Positions 9,870-19,880 of a stretch of DNA of 64,000 nucleotides are shown piece after piece; the stretch's first letter is position 1, and every line of letters begins with the position of its first letter. The DNA lies in the NCBI RefSeq assembly GCF_014211975.1, contig NZ_CP060084.1, positions 434,001-498,000 on the forward strand. The letters are read 5' to 3'. Source of the stretch: Teredinibacter haidensis. GTDB taxonomy: Bacteria; Pseudomonadota; Gammaproteobacteria; Pseudomonadales; Cellvibrionaceae. The position numbers and the translations under genes were made by a program. The notes beneath the pieces were generated by a model. The model was not told where the DNA came from. It saw only the letters and a program-made list of their open reading frames with translations, and ran no database searches.

Positions 9870-12239
9870 GTGCCAGAATATGCAAAACAATCAGCAAATG
9901 TGAAGGTAGTGCATTTGGAACCTGAAGGTCAAAGAATGACTCGTGCCAGAATTGCGCGTTTACCCGCGGCTGTGCACGCGGTTCACGAAAAGGGTAAGCA
10001 GCTCCTGCTTGATAAGTTGAGGGCCTTTTTCGATCAGGCCGACGATTCTCTGTTTAGTCTTGCCGATAAGGCAAGTTCCAACCAGGAACAAAACATCTAT
10101 TTCGATTCCATGCGTGAAGTTCGTGTACAACGGCGTGGTTTTGAGAAGCGTTTCAATTCCTCCATTGACACTGCCTTTGCCAATCTGGTGTCTGCGGACG
10201 CCGCCCCCACTGTTTCCGACGATACTTTGTCTGCGGATACCCTTTCTCTTGTTCAGAATGAACAGCTCGAGGAAATGGTTGCGATAGAATCCTCTGTAAA
10301 CCGGGCAAACAATGAATACGGCGAGGCGATTCAGCATCTGTCGCTGCGCCTGGATAGTTTGGTGCCGGTTAAGGTCTTCCAGAAGAACAATCCGCTAGGG
10401 CCGGATGTCGTTTCTGTTGCTTTTATGGATCAAACCAAACGACTTGATATCGATATCAAGGCCAAGTTGGTGTTATTTAAACTGTTTGATCGTGCTGTGA
10501 TGCAGGGGCTTGGCTCTTTGTATGTCTCAGCGAATCAGATATTGATAGAGCATAATATACTGCCTTCGTTAGTAAGGGCGGGTGCGCCAAGCGGACGATC
10601 GGGTGGCGTTAACCCCCATGGCAATCATATGTCTGCCTCGGTGCCTCACTCTTCATCTCCGGTGGGTGGCTTGGAGGTGGAAGGAAGTCAGGCCAGTACA
10701 GAAGTTATGCAGCTTTTGCAGGGCTTGTTAGCCGAAAAGCAGAGCCTGCAGAGTGCTCAGCCGACGGATGTCATTCGGTTATTATCTCTAGCACAGCATT
10801 CGCCGGTACCGGTGAACAATGTGCGTGGTGGTGTAAAGGCGCTCGAGCTGATTAACGAATTACAGCGTCGCAGCGGCAGTGCGTCAACGGTAGAGGGGAC
10901 TGACCGAGAAGTTATTAATCTGGTCGATATGCTCTTTAACTTTATTCTTGAAGACCGCAATCTGGCTGAGGAAATGAAAGAACAGATCAGTCTTTTGCAG
11001 ATTCCTATCGTTAAGGTTGCACTGCTGGACAAGTCTTTTTTTGCTAAAGGCGGCCATGCTGCGAGACGATTGCTGAATGAGATGGCGACGGCGGCATTGG
11101 GTTGGCAGCCGAATGAGAATGGTAAAGGTGATCCTTTATATCGAAAAATTAAAGAGTTAGTGAGCACGCTGTTAACGGAGTTCGAAACGGATGTCAGTAT
11201 TTTTAATGACATGCTGGCCGATTTCTCTTCTTTTGTCGCCAAGGACAAAAAACGAGCGGAGCTGCTGGAGCGACGTGCCTTGGATGCAGAAGATGGTAAG
11301 GCCAAAGCTGAAGTTGCTCGTTCGGTTGTTGCTATTGAAATCGAATTGCGCACGGTTGACCAGGTATTGCCAGAGATCGTTGAAAAACTGATCGAAGGGC
11401 CATGGAGCAATGTTCTCTTTCTGAACAACCTTAAGCAAGGCATAGAGGCAAAGGGGTGGGTTGACGCTCTACAGACTCTGGAAGACCTTGTGTGGAGCTC
11501 TCAGCCGCCGCAAAGCAACGAGGATCGCAAGCGATTAATTCGCATGGTGCCTGATCTACTACAGCGCCTGCGCATGGGTTTGGATTCCATTTCGTTTAAT
11601 CCGTTCGAAATGTCAGAAATTTTCAAAGAGTTGGAAAACGTTCATTTGGCCTGTATACGTGGTGAGATCCCAGCAGGGGTAGATGCCGCCAATGCGTCCG
11701 TTACTAAAGAATCGAGCGTGGACAAAGCTCGGCGTATGCCGAGTATTGAAGAGCTGGAGGCTGAAGTGTTTGGGGATGCAGAAGAAATGTTTGCCGATGT
11801 CGATGCGGCAATGACCTCTGCAGATCTCGATGATCTAGAACCAGTCGAGATTAAAAGGCGTATGGCCGCCGCAAGTGCTAGTAAGGCCAAAGCCTCTGCC
11901 GCAAAAACGCAGAAAAAACAGGAGCGAGCTATTGCGGCCAAGAAAGATACGCTGCCAGAAAACGACCCGTTTATGCAGCAGGTAGCCAATTTTGTACAGG
12001 GTGCTTGGTTTGAAATGAGTGATGACAATGACAATAGTTCACGCTGCCGTCTGGCGGCGATTATAAAGCCGACTGGCAAGTATATTTTTATTAACCGTGG
12101 GGGTATGAAGGTCGCGGAAAAAGCTCAGACCGAATTAGCCTTAATGTTAAAGCAAAACCGGATTCGTGCTTTGGATAACAGTATGTTGTTCGATCGAGCC
12201 CTGGAAACGGTTGTTACCAGCCTGCGCAAACCCCAATAG
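9870..12239 (+). CDS. DUF1631 family protein
   Basis: 789 residues, soluble and mostly helical, matching the DUF1631 family sometimes mislabelled thymidine phosphorylase. GTG 9870 is a convincing start: GAGGAGG at 9857-9863 lies six bases upstream. A charged, Ala/Lys-rich linker (around residues 660-695, SASKAKASAAKTQKKQERA) precedes a final domain of about 100 residues containing FVQGAWFEM and RCRLAAIIKPTGKYIFINR, which looks like a small beta-barrel (PilZ-like would be my guess; not proven). It lies directly upstream of ampD, as in Pseudomonas. Molecular function unknown. Confidence 0.8.
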   Translation: MPEYAKQSANVKVVHLEPEGQRMTRARIARLPAAVHAVHEKGKQLLLDKLRAFFDQADDSLFSLADKASSNQEQNIYFDSMREVRVQRRGFEKRFNSSIDTAFANLVSADAAPTVSDDTLSADTLSLVQNEQLEEMVAIESSVNRANNEYGEAIQHLSLRLDSLVPVKVFQKNNPLGPDVVSVAFMDQTKRLDIDIKAKLVLFKLFDRAVMQGLGSLYVSANQILIEHNILPSLVRAGAPSGRSGGVNPHGNHMSASVPHSSSPVGGLEVEGSQASTEVMQLLQGLLAEKQSLQSAQPTDVIRLLSLAQHSPVPVNNVRGGVKALELINELQRRSGSASTVEGTDREVINLVDMLFNFILEDRNLAEEMKEQISLLQIPIVKVALLDKSFFAKGGHAARRLLNEMATAALGWQPNENGKGDPLYRKIKELVSTLLTEFETDVSIFNDMLADFSSFVAKDKKRAELLERRALDAEDGKAKAEVARSVVAIEIELRTVDQVLPEIVEKLIEGPWSNVLFLNNLKQGIEAKGWVDALQTLEDLVWSSQPPQSNEDRKRLIRMVPDLLQRLRMGLDSISFNPFEMSEIFKELENVHLACIRGEIPAGVDAANASVTKESSVDKARRMPSIEELEAEVFGDAEEMFADVDAAMTSADLDDLEPVEIKRRMAAASASKAKASAAKTQKKQERAIAAKKDTLPENDPFMQQVANFVQGAWFEMSDDNDNSSRCRLAAIIKPTGKYIFINRGGMKVAEKAQTELALMLKQNRIRALDNSMLFDRALETVVTSLRKPQ

Positions 12240-12337
12240 CGCTCCTCCTCCCTCATAAATTTCCTGTTTCCTCCGTTTGCGTGAGTTATATTCCTTAACG
12301 GGGTATTATCGAGGCTTTATTTTCGTTGGAGATTGGG

Positions 12338-12883
12338 GTGGTAGAGCAGGGCTGGTACCGGCAGGCGCAACGGCTGATATCGTCGAATTGTAATCGTAGG
12401 CCGGACAATACTGAAGTATCACTACTGGTTATTCACAATATTAGCCTCCCGCCTGGCGAATATGGCAACGGCTGCGTCGAACGTTTTTTTCAAAATCAGT
12501 TACCGGCTGGCGAGCATCCTTACTTTTCTACCATATCTAACCTGCATGTGTCATCGCATTGCTTTATTCGCCGAAATGGTGAGGTGGTGCAATTTGTTCC
12601 TTTTAGCAAGAGGGCGTGGCATGCGGGTGAATCCTGCTTTGACGGTGATGAAAACTGCAACGATTATTCCATTGGTATTGAGTTGGAGGGTACGGATTCA
12701 GAACCCTATGCTGAGCAGCAATACCATTCGCTGGCCGCCCTCACTAAGAGTATCATTCATCAGTACCCCAAAATAACAAAAGAGCGTATTACCGGCCATA
12801 GTGATATTGCACCGGATAGAAAAACCGATCCTGGCCCATCCTTTGACTGGAACCATTACCGCTCACTATTGGAGTTATCATGA
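12338..12883 (+). CDS. ampD: 1,6-anhydro-N-acetylmuramyl-L-alanine amidase
   Basis: Cytoplasmic zinc amidase that cleaves the peptide from anhydro-muropeptides during cell-wall recycling and so holds down beta-lactamase induction in species with AmpR. Zinc ligands are visible: His in LLVIHNISLPP, then His and Asp in ITGHSDIAPDRKTDPGPSFDW (read as two motifs). An upstream TTG at 12326 is possible. GTG 12338 is better because GGAG at 12328-12331 precedes it and the resulting start VVEQGWYRQAQR aligns with the E. coli protein. The stop overlaps the ampE start (ATGA). Confidence 0.92.
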   Translation: MVEQGWYRQAQRLISSNCNRRPDNTEVSLLVIHNISLPPGEYGNGCVERFFQNQLPAGEHPYFSTISNLHVSSHCFIRRNGEVVQFVPFSKRAWHAGESCFDGDENCNDYSIGIELEGTDSEPYAEQQYHSLAALTKSIIHQYPKITKERITGHSDIAPDRKTDPGPSFDWNHYRSLLELS

Positions 12884-13719
12884 ACCTGTTCATCGTGCTT
12901 ATTGGCATCGCCTTCATCCAGGTATGGGGGGCGGCAAATCCTACACACAAAGATGGCTGGTTTTACAGTTGGTCGTCCAACGTCGTTGGAAGTACAAAGA
13001 TACCGGCGGAATTAAAAGTGTTGGTTGCCGTTGGCCTTCCCCTTGTATTACTGGCTCTCCTGCAAACGTTGCTTGCGGAATTGTCTCTGTGGTTGCTGCT
13101 GCCGCTGGGCATTGCGGTGCTTCTATACAGTTTTGGACGCGGTGAGTTTGGCGATATCGTCTCGGAATATACTAAGGCCTGTTACGTTGAAGATTGGTCT
13201 TCTGCGTTGGATAGGGCGCAACGTTTAAATGTACAAACGGACGACTTAAACGAAGGGGATTGGTCGGAGTTACATGAGCATGTATTGCGCGAAGCAGGGT
13301 ATCGCGGATTTGAGCGCATGTTTGCGGTGCTCTTCTGGTTTTTTGTGCTTGGCCCGGTGGGGGCTCTATTGTATCGCCTAACGTTTCTTTATTCTCACGA
13401 AGCGCAACCAGAAGATGATTTGGCTAGGCGATTACGGTGGATACTCGAATGGCCAGCGGTCAGATTGTTGGGGTTATCCTTTGCTTTGACGGGGAACTTT
13501 GTCGGTTGTTTCCAGCGCTGGCGAGAATGCCTGTTTTGCGTAAAGCGTTCTACTGTTGCGGTACTCAGCCCATTAATCCTAGGGGCTTTGATGGTTGACG
13601 ACGATATGGATCAAACCTGTGAAGTTACGCGCAAAGAGTTAAACCTCCTTAATGGCCTATATACCCGTACGCTGTGGTTCTGGCTGGCCACGGCTTCCGT
13701 TTTGATAATACTGGTCTAG
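12880..13719 (+). CDS. ampE: AmpE-like inner membrane protein
   Basis: 279 residues with membrane segments at the N-terminus, at about residues 45-85, at 140-165 and at the very C-terminus. The family is related to cobalamin biosynthesis protein CbiB/CobD. It overlaps ampD by four bases, the classic ampDE arrangement. Its role in signalling or peptidoglycan recycling is not settled in any species. Identity rests on context plus the motif GDIVSEYTKACYVEDW and the terminal membrane segment. Confidence 0.85.
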   Translation: MNLFIVLIGIAFIQVWGAANPTHKDGWFYSWSSNVVGSTKIPAELKVLVAVGLPLVLLALLQTLLAELSLWLLLPLGIAVLLYSFGRGEFGDIVSEYTKACYVEDWSSALDRAQRLNVQTDDLNEGDWSELHEHVLREAGYRGFERMFAVLFWFFVLGPVGALLYRLTFLYSHEAQPEDDLARRLRWILEWPAVRLLGLSFALTGNFVGCFQRWRECLFCVKRSTVAVLSPLILGALMVDDDMDQTCEVTRKELNLLNGLYTRTLWFWLATASVLIILV

Positions 13720-13835
13720 CGCGTATGTAAGCGGTTGCATACCGGTTAGAGCCCTATCTACATTGGTTTTTGTGGAGATGACCGGCCTGTAGCTATATTG
13801 AAAAGTGGGTGTATTAAAGGATTTATGTAAACGTC

Positions 13836-13864
13836 TTGACCTTGTCATATCATAGGCATAAGAT
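13836..13864 (+). promoter_or_regulatory. Sigma-70 promoter of the ampE-ampG intergenic RNA
   Basis: TTGACC at 13836-13841 and TAAGAT at 13859-13864 are separated by exactly 17 bases, close to the sigma-70 consensus. The predicted start, about seven bases after the -10 box, falls at 13871, precisely the first base of the closing stem of the RNA described next. Confidence 0.65.
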
Positions 13865-13870
13865 GAACTT

Positions 13871-14010
13871 CCTTACCGGCTGACTGTACATGCATACAGC
13901 TCTCCTTATGACGCATGGATGCAGCCATAGTACCCCTAAGGAGCCTCCCTCTTTGGCTCCTAACCCCTTGAACTGACAATGCTGTACTCAGTCGGTAAGG
14001 CCCCTTTTTT
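13871..14010 (+). ncRNA. Candidate structured small RNA, about 140 nt
   Basis: No gene lies between the convergent ampE and ampG, yet this stretch has a promoter, a closed fold and a terminator. CCTTACCG (13871-13878) pairs perfectly with CGGTAAGG (13993-14000). The helix continues inward through GCTGA/TCAGT and, after a two-base bulge, GTACA (13886-13890)/TGTAC (13983-13987), about 18 pairs in all. TTTTTT at 14005-14010 follows the stem, making it a terminator. Inside are TGCAT/ATGCA (13891-13895 with 13919-13923) and AGGAGCC/GGCTCCT (13939-13945 with 13955-13961). I do not recognise 6S, 4.5S, RNase P, tmRNA or Rsm motifs. Family and function unknown. Confidence 0.6.
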
Positions 14011-14060
14011 AATAGCCGGTTTGCTGGTTTCAGCTTGCAATAATCCGGTAAGTCTTTCCG

Positions 14061-15365
14061 TTAACCCCCCTGCTTTTTCTGATGCTTCCAAATAATAATT
14101 GCTAGTAATATGGCTGGTATGCCCATGATTGCAGCGTAGATGAAGAAGTTCCAGTAGCCGAAATTGTCGACAATCACACCGGAAAATCCACTCTGAAATT
14201 TGCCGGGCAGCGTCATAAATGATGAAAAGAGCGCATACTGAGTCGCCGTATAAGCGCGATTGGTTAGACCGGAAAGGTAGGCGATAAAGGCCGCGTTACT
14301 GAAGCCACCACTCAGGTTATCGGCACTGATAGTAACAATTAAAAATTCCGGTACGGCGCCCAGTTGGGCCAGCTGTGCGTAGAGTAGGTTCGTTACGGCA
14401 ACTAGTATTGCTCCTGCAATTAATGGGCGATACACACCTAGTTTGGCCACGCAAATACCGGCGATAAAACCCCCTGCGATAGTCATGGCAAAGCCATAGA
14501 TCTTAGAAATACTGGCGATCTGGGTTTTAGTAAAACCTAAATCCAGGTAAAAAGGATTGGCCATAACGCCCATGGTGATATCGCTTAGTCGGAACAGTCC
14601 AATAAAGGCCAATATCAGCAGGGCAAAACGGCCGTTGCGTTGAAAGAAATCTACGAAGGGGGCTACAACGGCGCAGTAAAACCACTTTACTGTAAATAGC
14701 TCCACTTGATTGCCATTAGCTTGATGAGTACCGGGCTCTTGAATACACAGGGTAAAAATAATGCCTGTGCCCATAAGTCCGGCCATACTCAGGTAGGCGC
14801 CGGGCCAATGCAGCGTATCGGCGATAAACAGGCTGCCTGCGCCCGATACTAGCAGTGCCAGCCGATAACCGAAGCTATAAGTGGCGGCCATGGCCCCCTG
14901 AAATTCAATCACCGCAGTTTCGATACGATAAGCGTCGATCACTATATCCTGTGTTGCGGAAGAGAAGGCGATCAACAAAGCGCAGAGAGCAATCAGCGCC
15001 ATATGGTCTACGGGTGAGACTGTGGCGATCAGCAAAATACCGACAACAATGCCGACCTGTGCAATCAGCAGCCAGCTTCGCCTTTTGCCAAGCAGGTGGG
15101 TCAATATTGGCAAGGGTAGATTGTCAACGATCGGTGCCCAGAAGACTTTGATGGAATAGGTGATGCCCACCCAGCTAATAAAGCCGATAGCCGAGCGGCT
15201 TATTCCTTCATCCCGTAACCAGGCGGTTAGTGTCGAAAACACCAGCAGGTAGGGGAGCCCGGCAAAAAACCCCAGAGCGAGCATTATCAGCACGGGACGT
15301 TTAGAGTAGAGACTTAGCGCTTCGGTCCAAGTGAGTTTGTGGGGGGCTGAGGATAAGTTGACCAA
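14061..15365 (-). CDS. ampG: AmpG-like muropeptide permease (MFS)
   Basis: 434 residues with about 12 membrane segments. The start, GFFAGLPYLLVFSTLTAWL followed by DEGISRSAIGFISWVGI, matches the AmpG family, which imports GlcNAc-anhydroMurNAc peptides. TQDIVIDAYRIE is another family mark. Lying tail to tail with ampDE, it supplies the substrate AmpD works on, so the region gathers most of the recycling entry steps. A structured RNA gene ends 50 bp past its stop codon on the opposite strand. Confidence 0.9.
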   Translation of the reverse strand: MVNLSSAPHKLTWTEALSLYSKRPVLIMLALGFFAGLPYLLVFSTLTAWLRDEGISRSAIGFISWVGITYSIKVFWAPIVDNLPLPILTHLLGKRRSWLLIAQVGIVVGILLIATVSPVDHMALIALCALLIAFSSATQDIVIDAYRIETAVIEFQGAMAATYSFGYRLALLVSGAGSLFIADTLHWPGAYLSMAGLMGTGIIFTLCIQEPGTHQANGNQVELFTVKWFYCAVVAPFVDFFQRNGRFALLILAFIGLFRLSDITMGVMANPFYLDLGFTKTQIASISKIYGFAMTIAGGFIAGICVAKLGVYRPLIAGAILVAVTNLLYAQLAQLGAVPEFLIVTISADNLSGGFSNAAFIAYLSGLTNRAYTATQYALFSSFMTLPGKFQSGFSGVIVDNFGYWNFFIYAAIMGIPAILLAIIIWKHQKKQGG

Positions 15366-15497
15366 GGTCGGAATAGCCTTTTGTTATTGTCTGAACCCGT
15401 AACCCTACCGATTCTGCCGTTGTAGGGCTAGTAGCACGACACTTGTGTTTATGGATTCTGCCCGCATCTTACTAATATCCCCTAATGGAGTGGTCTA

Positions 15498-15947
15498 GTG
15501 CGATTTGTTCTTTTATTGTTTGTAGTGATACCCGTTATCGAGATGTGGCTGCTTATTAAGGTGGGCGGCATTATTGGTGCTCTCCCTACCATCGGGCTAG
15601 TTTTACTTACCGCTATGATCGGTCTCGCACTGCTTCGCCAGCAGGGCTTTAGTACCTTGATGCGTGCTCGCTCCAAAATGGAAGGGGGACAACTGCCCGC
15701 CAGTGAGATGATTGAGGGCCTTTTCTTGGCCGTTGGTGGAGCTTTGCTGCTGACGCCGGGTTTTTTTACCGACGCCATCGGTTTTGCCTGTCTGTTGCCC
15801 GGTATTCGACAAGTAATTATTGCTTGGGGTGTCCGCCAGTTTTCCATTCATAATCTGGGCATGCATGGACAGCCCTCTCAACACGGATCTGCTCAGAACA
15901 GTAGCGAGCGCCACACAATCGACGGTGAATTTCGCCGCGACGACTAA
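15498..15947 (+). CDS. fxsA: FxsA family membrane protein
   Basis: 149 residues. The first ~100 hold three or four membrane segments (VLLLFVVIPVIEMWLLIKV; ALPTIGLVLLTAMIGLALL; GLFLAVGGALLLTPGFFTD), then a short soluble tail. FxsA was named for relieving F-plasmid exclusion of phage T7 in E. coli; its normal role is unclear. GTG 15498 is the start, with GGAG at 15487-15490. It precedes groESL, as commonly seen in gammaproteobacteria. Confidence 0.88.
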   Translation: MRFVLLLFVVIPVIEMWLLIKVGGIIGALPTIGLVLLTAMIGLALLRQQGFSTLMRARSKMEGGQLPASEMIEGLFLAVGGALLLTPGFFTDAIGFACLLPGIRQVIIAWGVRQFSIHNLGMHGQPSQHGSAQNSSERHTIDGEFRRDD

Positions 15948-15985
15948 AACCGTCGAGAAATCCAAAGTTTTTATTCTACAAGGTG

Positions 15986-16010
15986 TTGAAATCCCAAAAC
16001 GGGCACCCAT
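15986..16010 (+). promoter_or_regulatory. Sigma-32-like heat-shock promoter for groESL
   Basis: TTGAAA (15986-15991), fourteen bases, then CCCATC (from 16006) fits the RpoH consensus (TTGAAA, 13-15 bases, CCCCAT-like). It starts about 130 bp before groES. No CIRCE inverted repeat is present, consistent with RpoH rather than HrcA control. Confidence 0.55.
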
Positions 16011-16032
16011 CTTGGGGTACACGTAGTCTTTC

Positions 16033-16073
16033 GCGGCCTCGCTCAACAGCATTAACCGGGCGAGGCCGCTTTT
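16033..16073 (+). terminator. Hairpin with T-run between fxsA and groES
   Basis: GCGGCCTCGC (16033-16042) pairs perfectly with GCGAGGCCGC (16060-16069), followed by TTTT. It would terminate fxsA. It also lies downstream of the heat-shock promoter, so it may sit in the groESL leader. Confidence 0.7.
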
Positions 16074-16136
16074 ATAACTTGCTCCACTTCAGAGCAGCAT
16101 GTGTTTAAAAAACGCTAATTATTGGAGATATCATCA

Positions 16137-16427
16137 ATGAAAATTCGTCCTTTACACGATCGTGTTGTGGTTCGCCGCAAGGAAGAAGAAGAAACAACTG
16201 CTGGTGGCATTTTGCTGCCTGGTTCTGCTAAAGAAAAGCCAAATCAAGGTGTTGTAGTCGCTGTAGGTTCTGGCCGCGTATTGGAAAATGGTGAAAACCG
16301 CCCTGTTGATGTTAAAGAAGGCGACATCGTGGTATTCGGTAAATATGCCGGAAGTGACACCATCGAAATCGACGGCGAAGAGCTGGTTATCCTTAGCGAA
16401 AGCGATATCAAAGCCGTCGTTGAATAG
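16137..16427 (+). CDS. groES: Co-chaperonin GroES
   Basis: 96 residues, the standard 10-kDa co-chaperonin that caps GroEL. MKIRPLHDRVVVRRKEEEE starts the protein and the mobile loop reads TTAGGILLPGSAKEKPNQG. ATG 16137 is used, with GGAG at 16124-16127; an upstream in-frame start at 16122 would overlap that site. Followed after 61 bp by groEL. Confidence 0.97.
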   Translation: MKIRPLHDRVVVRRKEEEETTAGGILLPGSAKEKPNQGVVVAVGSGRVLENGENRPVDVKEGDIVVFGKYAGSDTIEIDGEELVILSESDIKAVVE

Positions 16428-16488
16428 GCTTTTTCGTACAGAATTCTCACATTAAAGTATAAAAATTAGCTAGTAAGGAAAAATTACC

Positions 16489-18138
<1,650 letters not shown>

Positions 18139-18164
18139 GTCATCCCTCAAATCATGCGCACTCG

Positions 18165-18188
18165 AACGGCCCCTCTGGGGCCGTTTTT
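18165..18188 (+). terminator. groEL terminator
   Basis: AACGGCCCC (18165-18173), loop TCT, GGGGCCGTT (18177-18185) and a T-run form a strong intrinsic terminator 26 bp after groEL. Confidence 0.9.
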
Positions 18189-18362
18189 ATGTACAGGAAG
18201 TACGTATGTTACGAAGCCTAGGGAAGGGCGAGAGTAACGATGTGTAGAATACCTAGTCGCTACCAATATTCATTAAAGCGTTGCTACTTTATGCACCGAT
18301 AACTTTTTCCAATTTCCATTTTCTGTGAACAAAGTTAGACTGCGCTTCGTTATCTAGTTTGT

Positions 18363-18376
18363 TTGATTTAAATCAA
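18363..18376 (+). promoter_or_regulatory. FNR/Anr-type palindrome at the sodB ribosome binding site
   Basis: TTGATTTAAATCAA fits TTGAT-N4-ATCAA exactly and lies within a 16-bp perfect palindrome (18362-18377). It overlaps the Shine-Dalgarno AAGGAG (18376-18381) of sodB. So far downstream it would repress rather than activate if bound. Alternatively it may act only as an RNA hairpin. Confidence 0.5.
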
Positions 18377-18389
18377 AGGAGAAATGCTC

Positions 18390-18971
18390 ATGGCTATCCA
18401 GCTACCTGAACTGCCCTACGCACGCGATGCACTGGCCCCTCATATTTCTGAAGAAACACTAGACTTTCACTATGGCAAGCACCACAAAACCTATGTAGAC
18501 AAATTAAACGGCCTGATACCGGGTACTGAATTTGAAGGTAAGGCGCTGGAAGATGTGGTGAAAACCTCCAGTGGTGGCGTATTTAACAATGCCGCTCAAA
18601 TCTGGAACCATTCGTTCTATTGGAACTGCCTGAGCCCAAATGGTGGTGGCGAAGCTAGCGGTGAAATAGCAGATGCTATTAATAGCGCCTTTGGTTCATT
18701 TGCTGAATTTAAAGAAAAATTCACCGCTTCAGCTATTAACAACTTTGGTTCCAGCTGGACCTGGTTGGTTAAAAAAGCCGACGGCTCTGTCGATATTGTG
18801 AATACCTCCAACGCGGCAACGCCTTTAACCGATGATTCAGTTACGCCATTGTTGACTGTTGATCTGTGGGAACACGCCTACTATATCGACTACCGCAATG
18901 CGCGACCAGCTTATATGGATGCGTTTTGGAATCTGATTAACTGGGACTTCGCTAACCGTAATTTTGCGTAG
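18390..18971 (+). CDS. sodB: Superoxide dismutase [Fe]
   Basis: 193 residues. Metal ligands are seen in HYGKHHKTYVDKLN, WNHSFYWNC and DLWEHAYYIDYRN. AAQIWNHSFYW and the sequence around it favour the iron rather than manganese type. ATG 18390 is chosen over 18384 because AAGGAG (18376-18381) is eight bases from the former and only two from the latter; the start MAIQLPELPYARDALAPH also aligns with E. coli SodB. It stands alone, with its own terminator. Confidence 0.95.
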   Translation: MAIQLPELPYARDALAPHISEETLDFHYGKHHKTYVDKLNGLIPGTEFEGKALEDVVKTSSGGVFNNAAQIWNHSFYWNCLSPNGGGEASGEIADAINSAFGSFAEFKEKFTASAINNFGSSWTWLVKKADGSVDIVNTSNAATPLTDDSVTPLLTVDLWEHAYYIDYRNARPAYMDAFWNLINWDFANRNFA

Positions 18972-18982
18972 TGATAGATGAT

Positions 18983-19010
18983 AAAAAAAGGGCCCTACGG
19001 CCCTTTTTTT
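18983..19010. terminator. Bidirectional terminator between sodB and the convergent membrane gene
   Basis: AAAAAAAGGGCC (18983-18994), loop CTAC, GGCCCTTTTTTT (18999-19010). The T-run is present on both strands, so it serves both converging genes. Confidence 0.9.
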
Positions 19011-19016
19011 ATAGCG

Positions 19017-19652
19017 CTACAAATTGGCGGTATCGGGATCGGGAAGGTCGCGCGGTAAGAGAGGCTGGCTACAGTTCTTAGTGAGTTTGTCTGGGTTCCA
19101 TGCGTAGGCACATGCAGCCATCAAAATTAACAGTGAACCGTCCAGCTCAAGTAACTCCTCTAACAGCACCATGTGGGCTTGCTCAAAAAGGCTACCGACA
19201 ACGAGAAACAGGCAGCCAATAATGACAGTTTTAGCTATGCGGCTTTTAAAAATATTTTTAATCTGTGAGTTGAGATGTCTATAGTGCCTAAAGTAATGGA
19301 CTGTTAACAATATATAAGTAACAGCTATTAAATAGTGCTTCCCCTTACCGGAAATAAGGTATTCAACCAATGCCGGTAACGCAAAATCTCGGGTTTCGAG
19401 TTCTCGTAGAAATAAAGTCAGGCAAGTAAAGTAGAAAAAAAGTGATAGCCAACGTTTGAAATAACTTAGCCGGAAAATAGCAAACAGGATCACCACTGCT
19501 GAGCCAAGATAAAATGCAATCTGTAGGTTCTCAATCAGACCATTTTCATCGGTCAAAGCGATATTCCCGTTCCAATAAACATTGGCAAATAAAACAAAGT
19601 TTAGAGGGATGGCGATAAGCAGAAACAGCGTTCTAGTGTAGTTCTTTTGCAT
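19017..19652 (-). CDS. Hypothetical multi-pass membrane protein
   Basis: 211 residues, not recognised. Hydrophobic segments appear near residues 8-25, 43-60, 68-84, 107-123 and 142-180, so about five or six membrane passes, with a short hydrophilic C-terminal tail. An ELETRDFALPAL stretch lies in a loop. It converges on sodB and shares its bidirectional terminator. Upstream is a 711-bp gap without a clear gene. Confidence 0.6.
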   Translation of the reverse strand: MQKNYTRTLFLLIAIPLNFVLFANVYWNGNIALTDENGLIENLQIAFYLGSAVVILFAIFRLSYFKRWLSLFFYFTCLTLFLRELETRDFALPALVEYLISGKGKHYLIAVTYILLTVHYFRHYRHLNSQIKNIFKSRIAKTVIIGCLFLVVGSLFEQAHMVLLEELLELDGSLLILMAACAYAWNPDKLTKNCSQPLLPRDLPDPDTANL

Positions 19653-19785
19653 GGAAAAATGTTATCAGTCCACCGTTGTAATGTAAATGTAATTAAAAGT
19701 ACACGCTGTATTTATACGGTTCGTGTGGGGCTGTGCCGCTAGAATTCAACAAATGACCACAATGAGACCTGAATGTTTTTACGTC

Positions 19786-19880
19786 GAGGTGTGACGTCTG
19801 TTTTGGTCTATCGCGGGATCTGTAGGTGATAGTTTAGAGTGGGGCGATTTAGGGTGGCCATCTCCTGCTCGTCACACCTC
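19786..19880. repeat. 11-bp inverted repeat in a gene-free stretch
   Basis: GAGGTGTGACG (19786-19796) and CGTCACACCTC (19870-19880) are perfect complements 73 bases apart. A second pair, CATCTCC (19859-19865) and GGAGATG (19883-19889), brackets the right arm. The 711-bp gap 19653-20363 otherwise holds only short, unconvincing reading frames. Confidence 0.5.

Noticed and set aside
15948..16136. CIRCE operator before groES
   Set aside because: No TTAGCACTC-N9-GAGTGCTAA repeat is present; the upstream element fits an RpoH promoter instead.
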